This document shows, piece by piece, positions 33,381-43,999 of a stretch of DNA of 64,000 nt (the stretch's first letter is position 1; every line of letters begins with the position of its first letter). The notes under the pieces were generated by a model. That model had not been told where the DNA came from. It did no database searches and saw only the letters and a program-made list of their open reading frames with translations. Where the stretch lies: the NCBI RefSeq assembly GCF_029784155.1, contig NC_073691.1, positions 56,716,217-56,780,216 of the forward strand, given 5' to 3'. Position numbers and translations under genes: made by a program. Source of the DNA: Uranotaenia lowii. Its lineage: Eukaryota > Arthropoda > Insecta > Diptera > Culicidae.

Positions 33381-34277
33381 ATCCCAAGCAACCAAAAGTC
33401 ACATATTTACTTGAATGAAGGCATTGAAAGTTACATATTGGCTGACAAAGAGAATCAACTGCCCAATTCCCTTTAGTGAACTTTATGTACTCATTAATGA
33501 ACTTGAAAGTTGCTAAAGTGATTATTATGTACGTTGTATGTGACTTGTTTTGCCCAATTCCCATTTGTGAACTATATGTACTCATTAACGAACTTGAAAG
33601 CTGCAAAAGTGATCTATACGTACGTTATAAGGGACTTAAGTCACATAAAGGGCACAAAAGTGCTCAATACGGGATTTGGTAAGTCGCATAAAGGGCACAA
33701 AAGTGCTCAAACGGGTATTGAAAAGTCACAAAAAGTGCATTGATGTGCTTTCAAAATCAAATCACCTTTTCGAGTTTTAGTTTCAGTTAGAACAACATCT
33801 AGGCGTGGTCTCGTGGTAGCGTGTTCGCTTCTCACCACGAAGGTCGGGGTTCGATCCCCAAGCCGGGCAAGTTTTTTTCAATAAGTAATTTTGTACTTGA
33901 GTGACCATTCTGATGAGATATATGAAGGAAATGTAGGAAAGAAGCAATTGAGCAATTTGTCGAATTTGAAATCCGGCGCGTGGCATCATGGCGGCACCGA
34001 TACAGAACACAGTAAATAATCAAGACAAGTTGATATGAACCGAAGCCAACGGTTCAGTTGAGATAGAAAGAGAATGTTTTGCTCATTTTGCGATTTTTCG
34101 GAAGCTGAATTAAGAGGCCGCTGGAAGCTGAATAGAAGATCATTAAGACTTGTTTTGGAACTTGAAAGTATCAATAATAACTTAAATTTTGAGCTGCATA
34201 GAACGTAATTCATATCAATAATGGGGCTGAGTAAGCGTGTTTGTACTTGTTTTATGGGACTTTTGGTTGCTTGGGAT
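33381..34277. mobile_element. TIR element, 897 bp, carrying a tRNA-like head
   Basis: Perfect 20-bp ends: ATCCCAAGCAACCAAAAGTC at 33,381-33,400 and its inverse at 34,258-34,277. Inside the left end are two 91-bp direct repeats (starting about 33,461 and 33,552) and two ~42-bp repeats containing GGGCACAAAAGTGCTC (33,640 and 33,681). A tRNA-like sequence lies near the middle. No transposase frame is visible. The combination of DNA-transposon ends with a Pol III-type segment is unusual. Confidence 0.8.
33800..33870 (+). mobile_element. tRNA-derived (Glu-like) segment
   Basis: GGCGTGGTCTCGTGGTAGCG matches a tRNA A-box region and GGGGTTCGATCCCC a perfect T-arm/B-box. Anticodon-arm pairing is poor (around TTCGCTTCTCACCACGAA), and the acceptor ends do not pair well, so I read it as a SINE head or tRNA pseudogene and not a working tRNA gene. 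Confidence 0.65.
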
Positions 34278-36142
34278 ACTTTAATCTGCATGGGGACCTT
34301 GCAAATTGCAGACATGTTATAGGATTTGAATGGAATTTGTTTGAAATAGGGATTGTATTAAGTTTTGTCGTCCAGTCAAACAGTTATACAGTTTATACAG
34401 TTTGCGAGCTCTGGGACTATCAAAAATGTGTGGTTCGAGGTTAGGTTTACATGACTCGTTATATAAGGGCAGCGCTTCCAGCTTATCGGAGAAAAAATTG
34501 TTGGACATTTCAGCGACCTACACTTAGTTTTTCGCTTATTGAAAATTAAAAATTCTGAGTGAGACTTGACTTCCCTAATGACCCTTAACCGTAGTGCTTC
34601 ACTCCAAATGCTTGATTTGAACTTTCTGGATATTTTTGACAGTGTTTGCATACTTTTCCTCCACCTACACACAGTAATTATTTGAATAATCAACGGTTTT
34701 GTCAGCTATCTATTTGAAAATGATGGATTTTGAAAGAAACTGTGCGAAATTATTTTTTCCATTTTCTCTTGCATCGTAAATATCTTAAAAAACGCGTAAC
34801 TTTTCAAATTTTGAAAAAAGGTAGGATAATTCTTTTCACAGGCAGCAGAATGCTGTCAAAATTTTGAATGTCCGATTACTAGTTAATGAGCTATCAGCAA
34901 AAAAAAATTCCCCATTTTTAAAAGAACTTAGCTTTTATATTCATTTTTAATATTGAGATTCAATTTGATATAGAACTTCCTTTTTTTGGTCTTTATTATA
35001 GAGAATTTTAATTTTGGTTAGAACTCCCTTTATTTTATGCTTGCCAGATTGCTCGGTTTTATCCGGACTTGCTCGGATATTCGATGAGAAATTTGGGAAA
35101 GGTTCGGCCTACATTTTGTCCCGATTTATTCACTTTATTTGCAAAATTAAAAACAAAATCAAACAGAAATACCTACTAATATTTTTCTGATTTATGCGTA
35201 AGAAAATGAAATTTGATGACAAAGTTTTATCAAAATAACCATGAACGGCTTTTTGGAAGTCTATAATATGATTTGAAAAGTGATAATGTGTTTCAATAAA
35301 CAAATTAAGTGCTTTTCTTTTTGATTTTTGTTGAAAAATAAAAGGTTTAAACAAAATTTACCCCGATATTGCCTGGTTTTTGGGTTGACAGTTTTTAAAT
35401 CAAATACCCGGATTTTGCAAGGTTTCAAGTTGAAATAGCCTGCATTTGTTCGCCCGGATACGTGGGTGAAAAATGCTGGTAACCTTACTTTATTTGTATG
35501 ATTTGAATAGCTATTTATGAGAAGATCTTAAAAATAAAAGTTTGAGTGAACCAAATTTATTGAGAAACTCAACACTTATTTTTAAATTTTATCATCCATA
35601 TTTAACAAACAGTATAAAGCGTTTTTACCAACAAGAAATTCTGATCAATTGTAAAGGCTAAAGATTTTCACTTCCAAACCTTGAAACCTTCTGTAGCTCT
35701 ATTCTCAATCAACATTTCATTGGCAATGAGGCGAAAAACTGGTTGCTGGAAAATGAATCGTTCCGGCTTAGCGCGCAATTTGCGTACCTACCCGGGAAAA
35801 ACGGATTTCGATATTAGTGCGTATAGCGTTGTTTTGGGCCTGTCTGTCTGTCTGCTTGCCTCCATTATTTCTGAATCGGTCCAGCTAGCCGAACCGCCAA
35901 TATTGGTCCGGAACCGGGAGGAACAACGATAAAAAAAACGGGCGGAAGAGTCAATTAAACATCCGCACCTGTCGAAATAGTGTATGATTGAGGCGTAAGG
36001 TGGGCGGCGGAAAACCTATAAGCAAAATGAGGTGCTAATATAGCTTCCGATGCACCGCCACTCAGCGTTGGGGAGCTGTCAATGAACTTGAGCTTGGTGA
36101 AGGTTTTTTTCTGGTTGGTTTTCAATCTGGTAGTTAAATCTA
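34278..36142. other. Gene-free DNA with possible hAT-like remnant
   Basis: At about 35,040-35,490 terms such as TTGCCAGATTGCTCGG on the left and the inverse of GGTTACCAGCATTTTTCACC on the right suggest an old hAT-like element, but no clean TIR or TSD can be set. From 35,690 to 36,080 the sequence is evenly composed and low in repeats (for example GCCGAACCGCCAATATTGGT), perhaps single-copy host DNA; an 83-codon frame there (35,681-35,932) has no known domain. Confidence 0.35.
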
Positions 36143-38473
36143 CAGTGAGCGAAATAAGAATAGCACCACTATGTGTTTTGCTTGTTAAAAGATGAATGAT
36201 TGAAAATTACGAAAATTTTCTTCCACAGATTGTTCTGAATTGCTTAACGGATAGGTCAAGCATAAGTTTACTTTTTTTGGACGTAGCAATTGGCGTTGAG
36301 GACCAAAAATGTGGAAAAGGGGTGCGAAATAAGAATAGAACCACTTGAGTTTTTCCAACAAAAACTAGATTATTTTCAAAAATTTATTGTGTAAAAGTAA
36401 ATAAAAAGGCTTCTACGAGTTATTTGAATACATAACTGTATTTTAGGAGTTTTCCAGAATTCCAAAGGTTTTCAAAGGTTTTAAAATGGGGGTTTTACGA
36501 GATGCTCCTCTAGCGTTAAGGAATTAGATATTTGAGCTATAAAACTTCATCAAACTGCTTGATTTCTTCATTAACATTCATAAGTATGATGCAAAATGAT
36601 GAAACATAGATTTGAGGCTGAGTTTGAATCCAAAAAGCAGGTTGTAATTCAAAAATACTAATGTTTTTTTGATAATCAAACACTATTTCTCTAGTTTTAA
36701 GTCATAGATGGCAGCACTATCTTGCCATTAAACCAAATTCATGCCCATTTTCGAATATCTGGGATTAATTAGGGTGTGCTGGACGATTTTGGTCAAGAAA
36801 TAAATACATGTACCGTGTGAACGCTTTGGAAATTTTAAGATCACTAAATCCAAAAAAATAGAATTGCATCAAGGTCACTAAAAGTGAATTTTTTGGACCG
36901 ATTATCATAATAAAGTTAAACTTTGGGATGCAGCTTGATGGACCAGACGGCTAGCAGTATTATTGGTATGATTTGCAGTTGAATCAGAAGTTGAGATGAG
37001 CAGGAATTTTGGCGGATGTACAGTACCGTTCATAATTGTATAGAAATTGGAAGCACGCGCACTGTCACTTCGACTTTGAACTTCCATAACTTTTTACTGA
37101 GATGATATTTTTTGATCAAATTTTTTGCTTTAAATAAATCAACTATCACACTGTTATATCACCAAATTTAAGCTTTCTGGAGTTTGTGTGGTCTGAGAAA
37201 CAGTAATTCTACGAAAATCGGACTTTTTGGACATTTCTCATTCAAACTGCAATATCTCTGAAATTACGCTACATTTTTTATTGAAATTTTGCAGAGTGAT
37301 TGTTGAAATGTAAAGCTAGTATGTCTGAAGTTTTCAAAAAGTTCTATTGATGAGATCAAAAGTTACGCGATGTGCAATATTTCAGACATGGATGAAGAAA
37401 TGCGATTTCTATAGAATTTTGGACGAATGTTTCCATAGGAAAATCATATTCTCTGTTTAACATCCAGTAAATCTATTTCAACCAAAAAATCACAACAATA
37501 TCACGAGATTCTGATTTCAAAACACAAATGGATCATTTATTCCATTTTTTCTTTTCTTCATTGCTTTTTACAGACATTTTTTGTCTGGTTGGTGGAGGAA
37601 ACGATATTGTTCTCATGAATCGTCCAAAATTCTATAGAAATCGCATTTCAAGGTTCATGCCTGAAACATTGCACCTCGCGTAACTTTTGATCGCATCGAT
37701 AGAACTTTTCAAAAACTTCAGACAAGCTAGCTTTATATTTCAGCAATCACTCTGCAAAATTTCAATTAAAAATATGGCGTAGTTTCAGAAATATTGCAGT
37801 TTGAATGAGAAATGTCCAAAAAGTCCGATTTTTGTAGAATTACTCTTTCTCAGGCCACACAAACTTCAGAAAGCTCAAATTTGGTGATATATTAATGTGA
37901 TAGTTGATCAATATAACGCAAAAAATTTGATCAAAAAATATCATCAGAGTAAAAAGTTATGCTAGTTCAAAGTCGAAGTGACAGTGCGCGTGCTTCCAAT
38001 TTCTATACAATTATGAACGGTACTGTACATTTTTGTGCTGGTGATTCTTTTGCAAATTCGGAAAAGCTTTCTGCAGCGTGACCTTCCACAATACTGTAAT
38101 GGTAAAATACCTCAAAATGATGAATATGGGCCTGAATAAACCTGTAAAATCAATATTGAGACAAAATTTGGTGTTAACTGCAAGATAGTGCTTCCATCTA
38201 CGACTTGAAACTGGAAAACAGAGGTGCAAATGAACGTTCAGCGCAAACGTCGTCGAGAAAAAGTCGCAAGCTGATTATTTCTTGAAAAGGTTAAGATCAG
38301 CTACGACGCCTAATTTGTGGTTGAAAAAAATGAACGCATCGCACCGACGCTGTGGCACGATTGGTTCAAATGACTGCATCTCTTAAGTTCATTCCGATGC
38401 TTTGCGAACAGTTCGCCTACTGATTTTAAGGCGACGTCAACCGAAGGATCCGTTCGTTTGAATTTATCGGGGA
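36143..38473. mobile_element. TA-flanked element A, copy 1 (Tc1/mariner-like, non-autonomous)
   Basis: It starts TA-CAGTGAGCGAAATAAGAATA (36,141 onward); a variant of the same motif, GCGAAATAAGAATAGAACCA, recurs inside at 36,326. Two parts match the inverse of 55,330-56,134: 36,143-36,560 and about 38,320-38,473. The middle holds an inverted pair (36,690-36,745 against 38,100-38,200) and a nested foldback MITE. The right end is lost: at 38,473 the sequence switches to the foldback element. There is no transposase frame. Confidence 0.7.
37021..38025. mobile_element. Foldback MITE with ~430-bp arms and TA duplication
   Basis: Starts CAGTACCGTTCATAATTGTA and ends in the exact inverse, flanked by TA at 37,019-37,020 and 38,026-38,027, as for Tc1/mariner-type insertion. 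The arms (about 37,021-37,450 and 37,600-38,025) are inverse copies with scattered differences over their full length, with about 150 bp between. Transcribed, it would give a ~430-bp hairpin RNA. It is inserted in element A. Confidence 0.9.
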
Positions 38474-38749
38474 TGGGATTGAAAATGAAGCTTATTTGAG
38501 CGAGCTTCATAGCTCTTTATTTCCATAGCTCCGCTTACAAAGCAATCGACGAAGCTCCTATCGTTTTTGTCTCCGGAGCTTCGTATAGCTAAGCTCTTAT
38601 TTGGAAGAAACCTTAGCTCTTTTTTTCCCTCGTGAGCCCGTTAGCTCATGCCTCCAGAGGAGCTTGAGCTTGTTGGCTCAACCGATTCAAAATCGTTGAG
38701 CTTGTTTTCACTGCTGCTGTTCGAGCCAACGCCTGCTTTTTTGTGCACA

Positions 38750-41033
38750 AGTGAAGTAACTAATGAAAGGGCTTGTCGCATGGATTTTTGAAATAAATGT
38801 TGGACGGTTTTAGTAATTAGTAAAAGTTACCAGCACTAGTAACGGAAAAACGCGAAATGAAAGGGCTTTTTGGGAGGATTATTAAAATCAATATTAGAGA
38901 AATCTAGTTACTAGTAAAAGTTACCAGCACTAGTAACTATGAAATAGTAAAATTTACAATTTTTCGGGAAAAACGCCAAATGAAAGAGCTTGTTGCGAGG
39001 ATAATTAAAATCAATGTTAGAGAGTTCTAGTTACTAGTTAAAGTTACCAGCACTAGTAACTATGAAATAGTAAAATTTACAATTTTTCGGGAAAAACGCC
39101 AAATGAAAGAGCTTGTTGCGAGGATTATTAAAATCAATGTTAGAGAGTTCTAGTTACTAGTAAAAGTTACCAGCACTAGTAACTATGAAATAGTAAAATT
39201 TACAATTTTTCGGGAAAAACGCCAAATGAAAGGGGTTTTTGCGAGGATAATTAAAATCAATGTTAAAGATTTCTAGTAACTAGTAAAAGTTACCAGCACT
39301 AGTAACTATGAAATAGTAAAATTTACAATTTTTCGGGAAAAACGCCAAATGAAAGAGCTTGTTGCGAGGATTATTAAAATCAATGTTAGAGAGTTCTAGT
39401 TACTAGTAAAAGTTACCAGCACTAGTAACTATGAAATAGTAAAATTTACAATTTTTCGGGAAAAACGCCAAATGAAAGGGCTTTTTGCGAGGATAATTAA
39501 AATCAATGTTAAAGATTTCTAGTAACTAGTAAAAGTTACCAGCACTAGTAACTATGAAATAGTAAAATTTACAAATTTTTGGGAAAAACGCCAAATGAAA
39601 GGGCTTGTTGTGAGGATAATTAAAATCAATATCAGAGAGATTTAGTAACTAGTTAAAGTTACCAGCACTAGTTACTATGAAAAGTAAAATTTACAATTTT
39701 TCGGGAAAAACGCCAAATGAAAGGGCTTTTTGCGAGGATTATTAAAATCAATGTTAGAGAGTTCTAGTAACTAGTAAAAGTTACCAGCACTAGTAACTAT
39801 GAAATAGTAAAATTTACAATTTTTCGAGAAAAACGCCAAATGAAAGGGCTTTTTGCGAGGATTATTAAAATCAATGTTAGAGAGTTCTAGTAACTAGTAA
39901 AAGTTACCAGCACTAGTAACTATGAAATAGTAAAATTTACAATTTTTCGGGAAAAACGCCAAATGAAAGGGCTTGTTGCGAGGATTATTAAAATCAATGT
40001 TAGAGAGTTCTAGTTACTAGTAAAAGTTACCAGCATTAGTAACTATAAAATAGTAAAATTTACAATTTTTCGGGAAAAACGCCAAATGAAAGGGCTTTTT
40101 GCGAGGATTATAAAAATCAATATTAGAGAGTTCTAGTTACTAGTAAAAGTTACCAGCACTAGTAACTATGAAATAGTAAAAACTAAAATTTTTCGGAAAA
40201 AACTCCAAATGAAAGGGCTTGTTGCGAGGATTATAAAAATCAATGTTAGAGAGTTCTAGTAACTAGTAAAAGTTACCAGCACTAGTAACTATGAAATAGT
40301 AAAATTTACAATTTTTCGGGAAAAACGCCAAATGAAAGGGCTTTTTGCGAGGATTATTAAAATCAATGTTAGAGAGTTCTAGTAACTAGTAAAAGTTACC
40401 AGCACTAGTAACTATGAAATAGTAAAATTTACAATTTTTCGGGAAAAACGCCAAATGAAAGGGCTTTTTGCGAGGATAATTAAAATCAATGTTAGAGAGT
40501 TCTAGTAACTAGTAAAAGTTACCAGCACTAGTAACTATGAAATAGTAAAATTTACAATTTTTCGGGAAAAACGCCAAATGAAAGGGCTTTTTGCGAGGAT
40601 TATTAAAATCAATGTTAGAGAGTTCTAGTTACTAGTAAAAGTTACCAGCACTAGTAACTATGAAATAGTAAAAACTAAAATTTTTCGGAAAAAACTCCAA
40701 ATGAAAGGGCTTGTTGCGAGGATTATAAAAATCAATGTTAGAGAGTTCTAGTAACTAGTTAAAGTTACCAGCACTAGTAACTATGAAATAGTAAAAACTA
40801 AAATTTTTCGGAAAAAACTCCAAATGAAAGGGATTATAAAAATCAATGTTAGAGAGTTCTAGTAACTAGTAAAAGTTACCAGCACTAGTAACTATGAAAT
40901 AGTAAAATTTACAATTTTTCGGGAAAAACGCCAAATGAAAGGGCTTGTTGCGAGGATTATAAAAATCAATGTTAGAGAGTTCTAGTAACTAGTAAAAGTT
41001 ACCAGCACTAGTAACTATGAAATAGTAAAATTT
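38750..41033 (+). repeat. 123-bp satellite array, plus orientation
   Basis: Successive TTACCAGCACTAGTAACTAT blocks start at 38,921, 39,044 and 39,167, a period of 123 bp. There are about 18-19 copies. The unit holds AGTTACTAGT...ACTAGTAACT (an internal 10-bp inverted repeat), TTTTTCGGGAAAAACGCCAA and TGAAAGGGCTTTTTGCGAGG. Sub-variants (GGGCTTTTT/GGGCTTGTT; AACTAGTTAAAG/AACTAGTAAAAG; a ...AAACTAAAATTTTTCGG variant) alternate, suggesting block homogenisation. One unit near 40,800-40,850 is shortened. Confidence 0.95.
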
Positions 41034-41577
41034 TGGCAACATTCGATTTTGGCAACATCCGATTTTGGCACATGTGCCAAAATCGAACGGTTTTTAGAAG
41101 CGACATTGCCTTTTAGTTTTCTCTATAACAGGACCCATATAATTTAGACATTCAGAAATGGTGATAGAATACAATAACGAAATGTACATACACATTTACA
41201 TGTACAAGTACATGTAAAGTACTCAAAAATTACAAAAACCTGAAAATTTTTAAAAATTCAAAAACAAATACAAACAAAAGACTAAAAATGACAAAATCAT
41301 CTTAAAAATGATAAAGAATGACGAAAACAGCAAAAATGTTAAAAAAAACAAAGATTATAAACAAAAAAAAAGTAGTGTAAAATGCATCAAAAACCTGAGA
41401 AAAAAACTTTTAAAAAATCTAAAAACGGTCGGAAATTGACTTAAAATAACGTTAATGATAATCAAAATAGTTATTTTAAAAAAATAAGAGAAAAAGGTTT
41501 CAGAAAAAAAAAACCGTTCGATTTTGGCAACACAAAATGTTCGGGCATGTTGCCAAAAACGAACGGGGTCTGTACTT
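41034..41577. other. Core of the foldback element
   Basis: Non-satellite centre. Its edges carry TTCGATTTTGGCAACA modules: repeated on the left (41,034-41,095) and inverted on the right (41,508-41,568). The left edge includes a 24-bp perfect palindrome centred on CACATGTG (41,061-41,084). At 41,195-41,218 an 11-bp stem TTTACATGTAC / GTACATGTAAA with an AA loop is perfect. From 41,220 to 41,505 it is A-rich and AAAAATGACAAA-like. No frame of any size is open, so no transposase. Confidence 0.75.
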
Positions 41578-43670
41578 AAAAAATTTTAACACATTAACAT
41601 TGATTTGTATAATCTTCGCAAAATGCCCTTTCATTTTGCGTTTTTCCCGAAAAAATGTAAATTTTACTATTTCATACTTACTAGTGCTGGTAACTTTAAC
41701 TAGTTACTAGAACTCTCTAACATTGATTTTAATAATCCTCGCAAAAAGCCCTTTCATTTCGCGTTTTTCCCGAAAAATTGTAAATTTTACTATTTTATAG
41801 TTACTAATGCTGGTAACTTTTACTAGTAACTAGAACTCTCTAACATTGATTTTAATAATCCTCGCAACAAGCCCTTTCATTTGGCGTTTTTCCCGAAAAT
41901 TTTGAAATTTCACTATTTCATAGTTACTAGTGCTGGTAACTTTTACTAGTAACTAGAACTCTCTAACATTGATTTTGATTATCCTCGCAAAAAGCCCTTT
42001 CATTTAGCGTTTTTCCCGAAAAATTGTAAATTTTACTATTTCATAGTTACTAGTGCTGGTAACTTTAACTAGTTACTAGAACTCTCTAACATTGATTTTT
42101 ATAATCCTCGCATCAAGCCCTTTTATTTGGAGTTTTTTCCGAAAAATTTTAATTTTTACTATTTCATAGCTACTAGTGCTGGTAACTTTTACTAGTAACT
42201 AGAACTCTCTAATATTGATTTTTATAATCCTCGCAAAAAGCCCTTTCATTTGGCGTTTTTCCCGAAAAATTGTACTTTTTCATAGTTACTAGTGCTGGTA
42301 ACTTTAACTAGTTACTAGAACTCTCTAACATTGATTTTAATAATCCTCGCAAAAAGCCCTTTCATTTCGCGTTTTTCCCGAAAAATTGTAAATTTTACTA
42401 TTTTATAGTTACTAATGCTGGTAACTTTTACTAGTAACTAGAACTCTCTAACATTGATTTTAATAATCCTCGCAAAAAGCCCTTTCATTTGGCGTTTTTC
42501 CCGAAAAATTGTAAATTTTACTATTTCATAGTTACTAGTGCTGGTAACTTTAACTAGTTACTAGAACTCTCTAACATTGATTTTTATAATCCTCGCAACA
42601 AGCCCTTTCATTTGGAGTTTTTTCCGAAAAATTTTAGTTTTTACTATTTCATAGTTACTAGTGCTGGTAACTTTTACTAGTAACTAGAACTCTCTAATAT
42701 TGATTTTTATAATCTTCGCAAAATGCCCTTTCATTTCGCGTTTTTCCCGAAAAAATGTAAATTTTACTATATCATACTTACTAGTGCTGGTAACTTTAAC
42801 TAGTTACTAGAACTCTCTAACATTGATTTTTATAATCCTCGCAAAAAGCCCTTTCATTTGGCGTTTTTCCCGAAAAATTGTAAATTTTACTATTTCATAG
42901 TTACTAGTGCTGGTAACTTTAACTAGTTACTAGAACTCTCTAACATTGATTTTTATAATCCCTTTCATTTGGAGTTTTTTCCGAAAAATTTTAGTTTTTA
43001 CTATTTCATAGTTACTAGTGCTGGTAACTTTTACTAGTAACTAGAACTCTCTAATATTGATTTTTATAATCTTCGCAAAATGCCCTTTCATTTCGCGTTT
43101 TTCCCGAAAAAATGTAAATTTTACTATTTCATACTTACTAGTGCTGGTAACTTTAACTAGTTACTAGAACTCTCTAACATTGATTTTTATAATCCTCGCA
43201 ACAAGCCCTTTCATTTGGCGTTTTTCCCGAAAAATTGTAAATTTTACTATTTCATAGTTACTAGTGCTGGTAACTTTAACTAGTTACTAGAACTCTCTAA
43301 CATTGATTTTTATAATCCTCGCAACAAGCCCTTTCATTTGGCGTTTTTCCCGAAAAATTGTAAATTTTACTATTTCATAGTTACTAGTGCTGGTAACTTT
43401 TACTTGTAACTAGAACTCTCTAACATTGATTTTAATAATCCTCGCAAAAAGCCCTTTCATTTGGCGTTTTTCCCGAAAAATTGTAAATTTTACTATTTCA
43501 TAGTTACTAGTGCTGGTAACTTTAACTAGTTACTAGAACTCTCTAACATTGATTTTAATAATCCTCGCAAAAAGCCCTTTCATTTCGCGTTTTTCCCGAA
43601 AAATTGTAAATTTTACTATTTCATAGTTACTAGTGCTGGTAACTTTTACCAGTTACAAGAAATCTTTTAC
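41578..43670 (-). repeat. 123-bp satellite array, minus orientation
   Basis: About 17 copies of the same unit in inverse orientation, so the two arrays can pair over about 2 kb. Copies here include variants not obvious in the left array (CATTTCGCG instead of CATTTGGCG; ATACTTACTAG instead of ATAGTTACTAG), and a higher-order block of four to five units appears to recur (similar runs near 41,700-42,180, 42,300-42,720 and 42,780-43,130). The two arrays have evolved partly separately. Confidence 0.95.
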
Positions 43671-43716
43671 ATTCATGTTAATAATCCCAACAACCACTTT
43701 CACAGTTTCTGGTGCA
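43671..43716. other. Array-to-terminus linker
   Basis: Short linker ending with GGTGCAC next to the inner arm boundary. It corresponds to TTTTGTGCACAAGTGAAGTA on the left side of the foldback element at about 38,738-38,757. Confidence 0.6.
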
Positions 43717-43999
43717 CAAAAAAACGCCGTTGGCTCACACTGCACTACAATGGCAAAGTCAATACACATCACTAAGCTCAAGTGTTACAATTTTGCTGAG
43801 CCAGCAAGCTCAAGAAATTTCGGCTCCTTGAGCTAACAAACTCAAAGCAAAATGCAAAACCTTGTCTCCTAGAGCCCGAAGAGGTATGAGCTTAATTTGA
43901 GCATTTATTGTTGGGCTAGAATTGGCTCCAGCTTTCTTCGCTCTCGAGCTTCAAGAGCATTGATGCTCAGCCGCTTGAGCAAGAGCATTTCAATCCCTG
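43717..43999 (-). mobile_element. AGCTC-rich right end of the foldback element
   Basis: Same sequence, inverted, as 21,874-22,156. It is continuous with the satellite array at 43,670, unlike the left-arm copy, so this is the native context of the terminus. Confidence 0.85.

Larger units (their letters stand above)
38473..43999. mobile_element. Large foldback element with 123-bp satellite arms
   Basis: Overall layout: AGCTC-rich outer end (38,473-38,735), array of a 123-bp unit (38,750-41,033), core (41,034-41,577), inverted array (41,578-43,670), and AGCTC-rich outer end (43,717-43,999). Both ends share GGGATTGAAA(A)TG at the outer edge and (C/G)AGCCAACG(C/G)C...TTTTTTGTGCAC next to the arrays. 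This is the architecture of Foldback-type elements such as FB or Galileo of Drosophila, whose long TIRs contain tandem repeats. No transposase is present, so the superfamily is unknown; the CAGGGATTG outer end is hAT-like, but no 8-bp duplication is seen (TTATCGGG/GCGGTTTG-type flanks). Confidence 0.85.

Noticed and set aside
35037..35490. hAT element with TTGCCAG / CTGGTAA ends
   Set aside because: Ends are only loosely inverted and no 8-bp duplication could be set, so it is mentioned only as a possible remnant.
38750..43670. CRISPR array
   Set aside because: Repeats are contiguous 123-bp satellite units without unique spacers, in two orientations, in a eukaryotic TE-rich setting.
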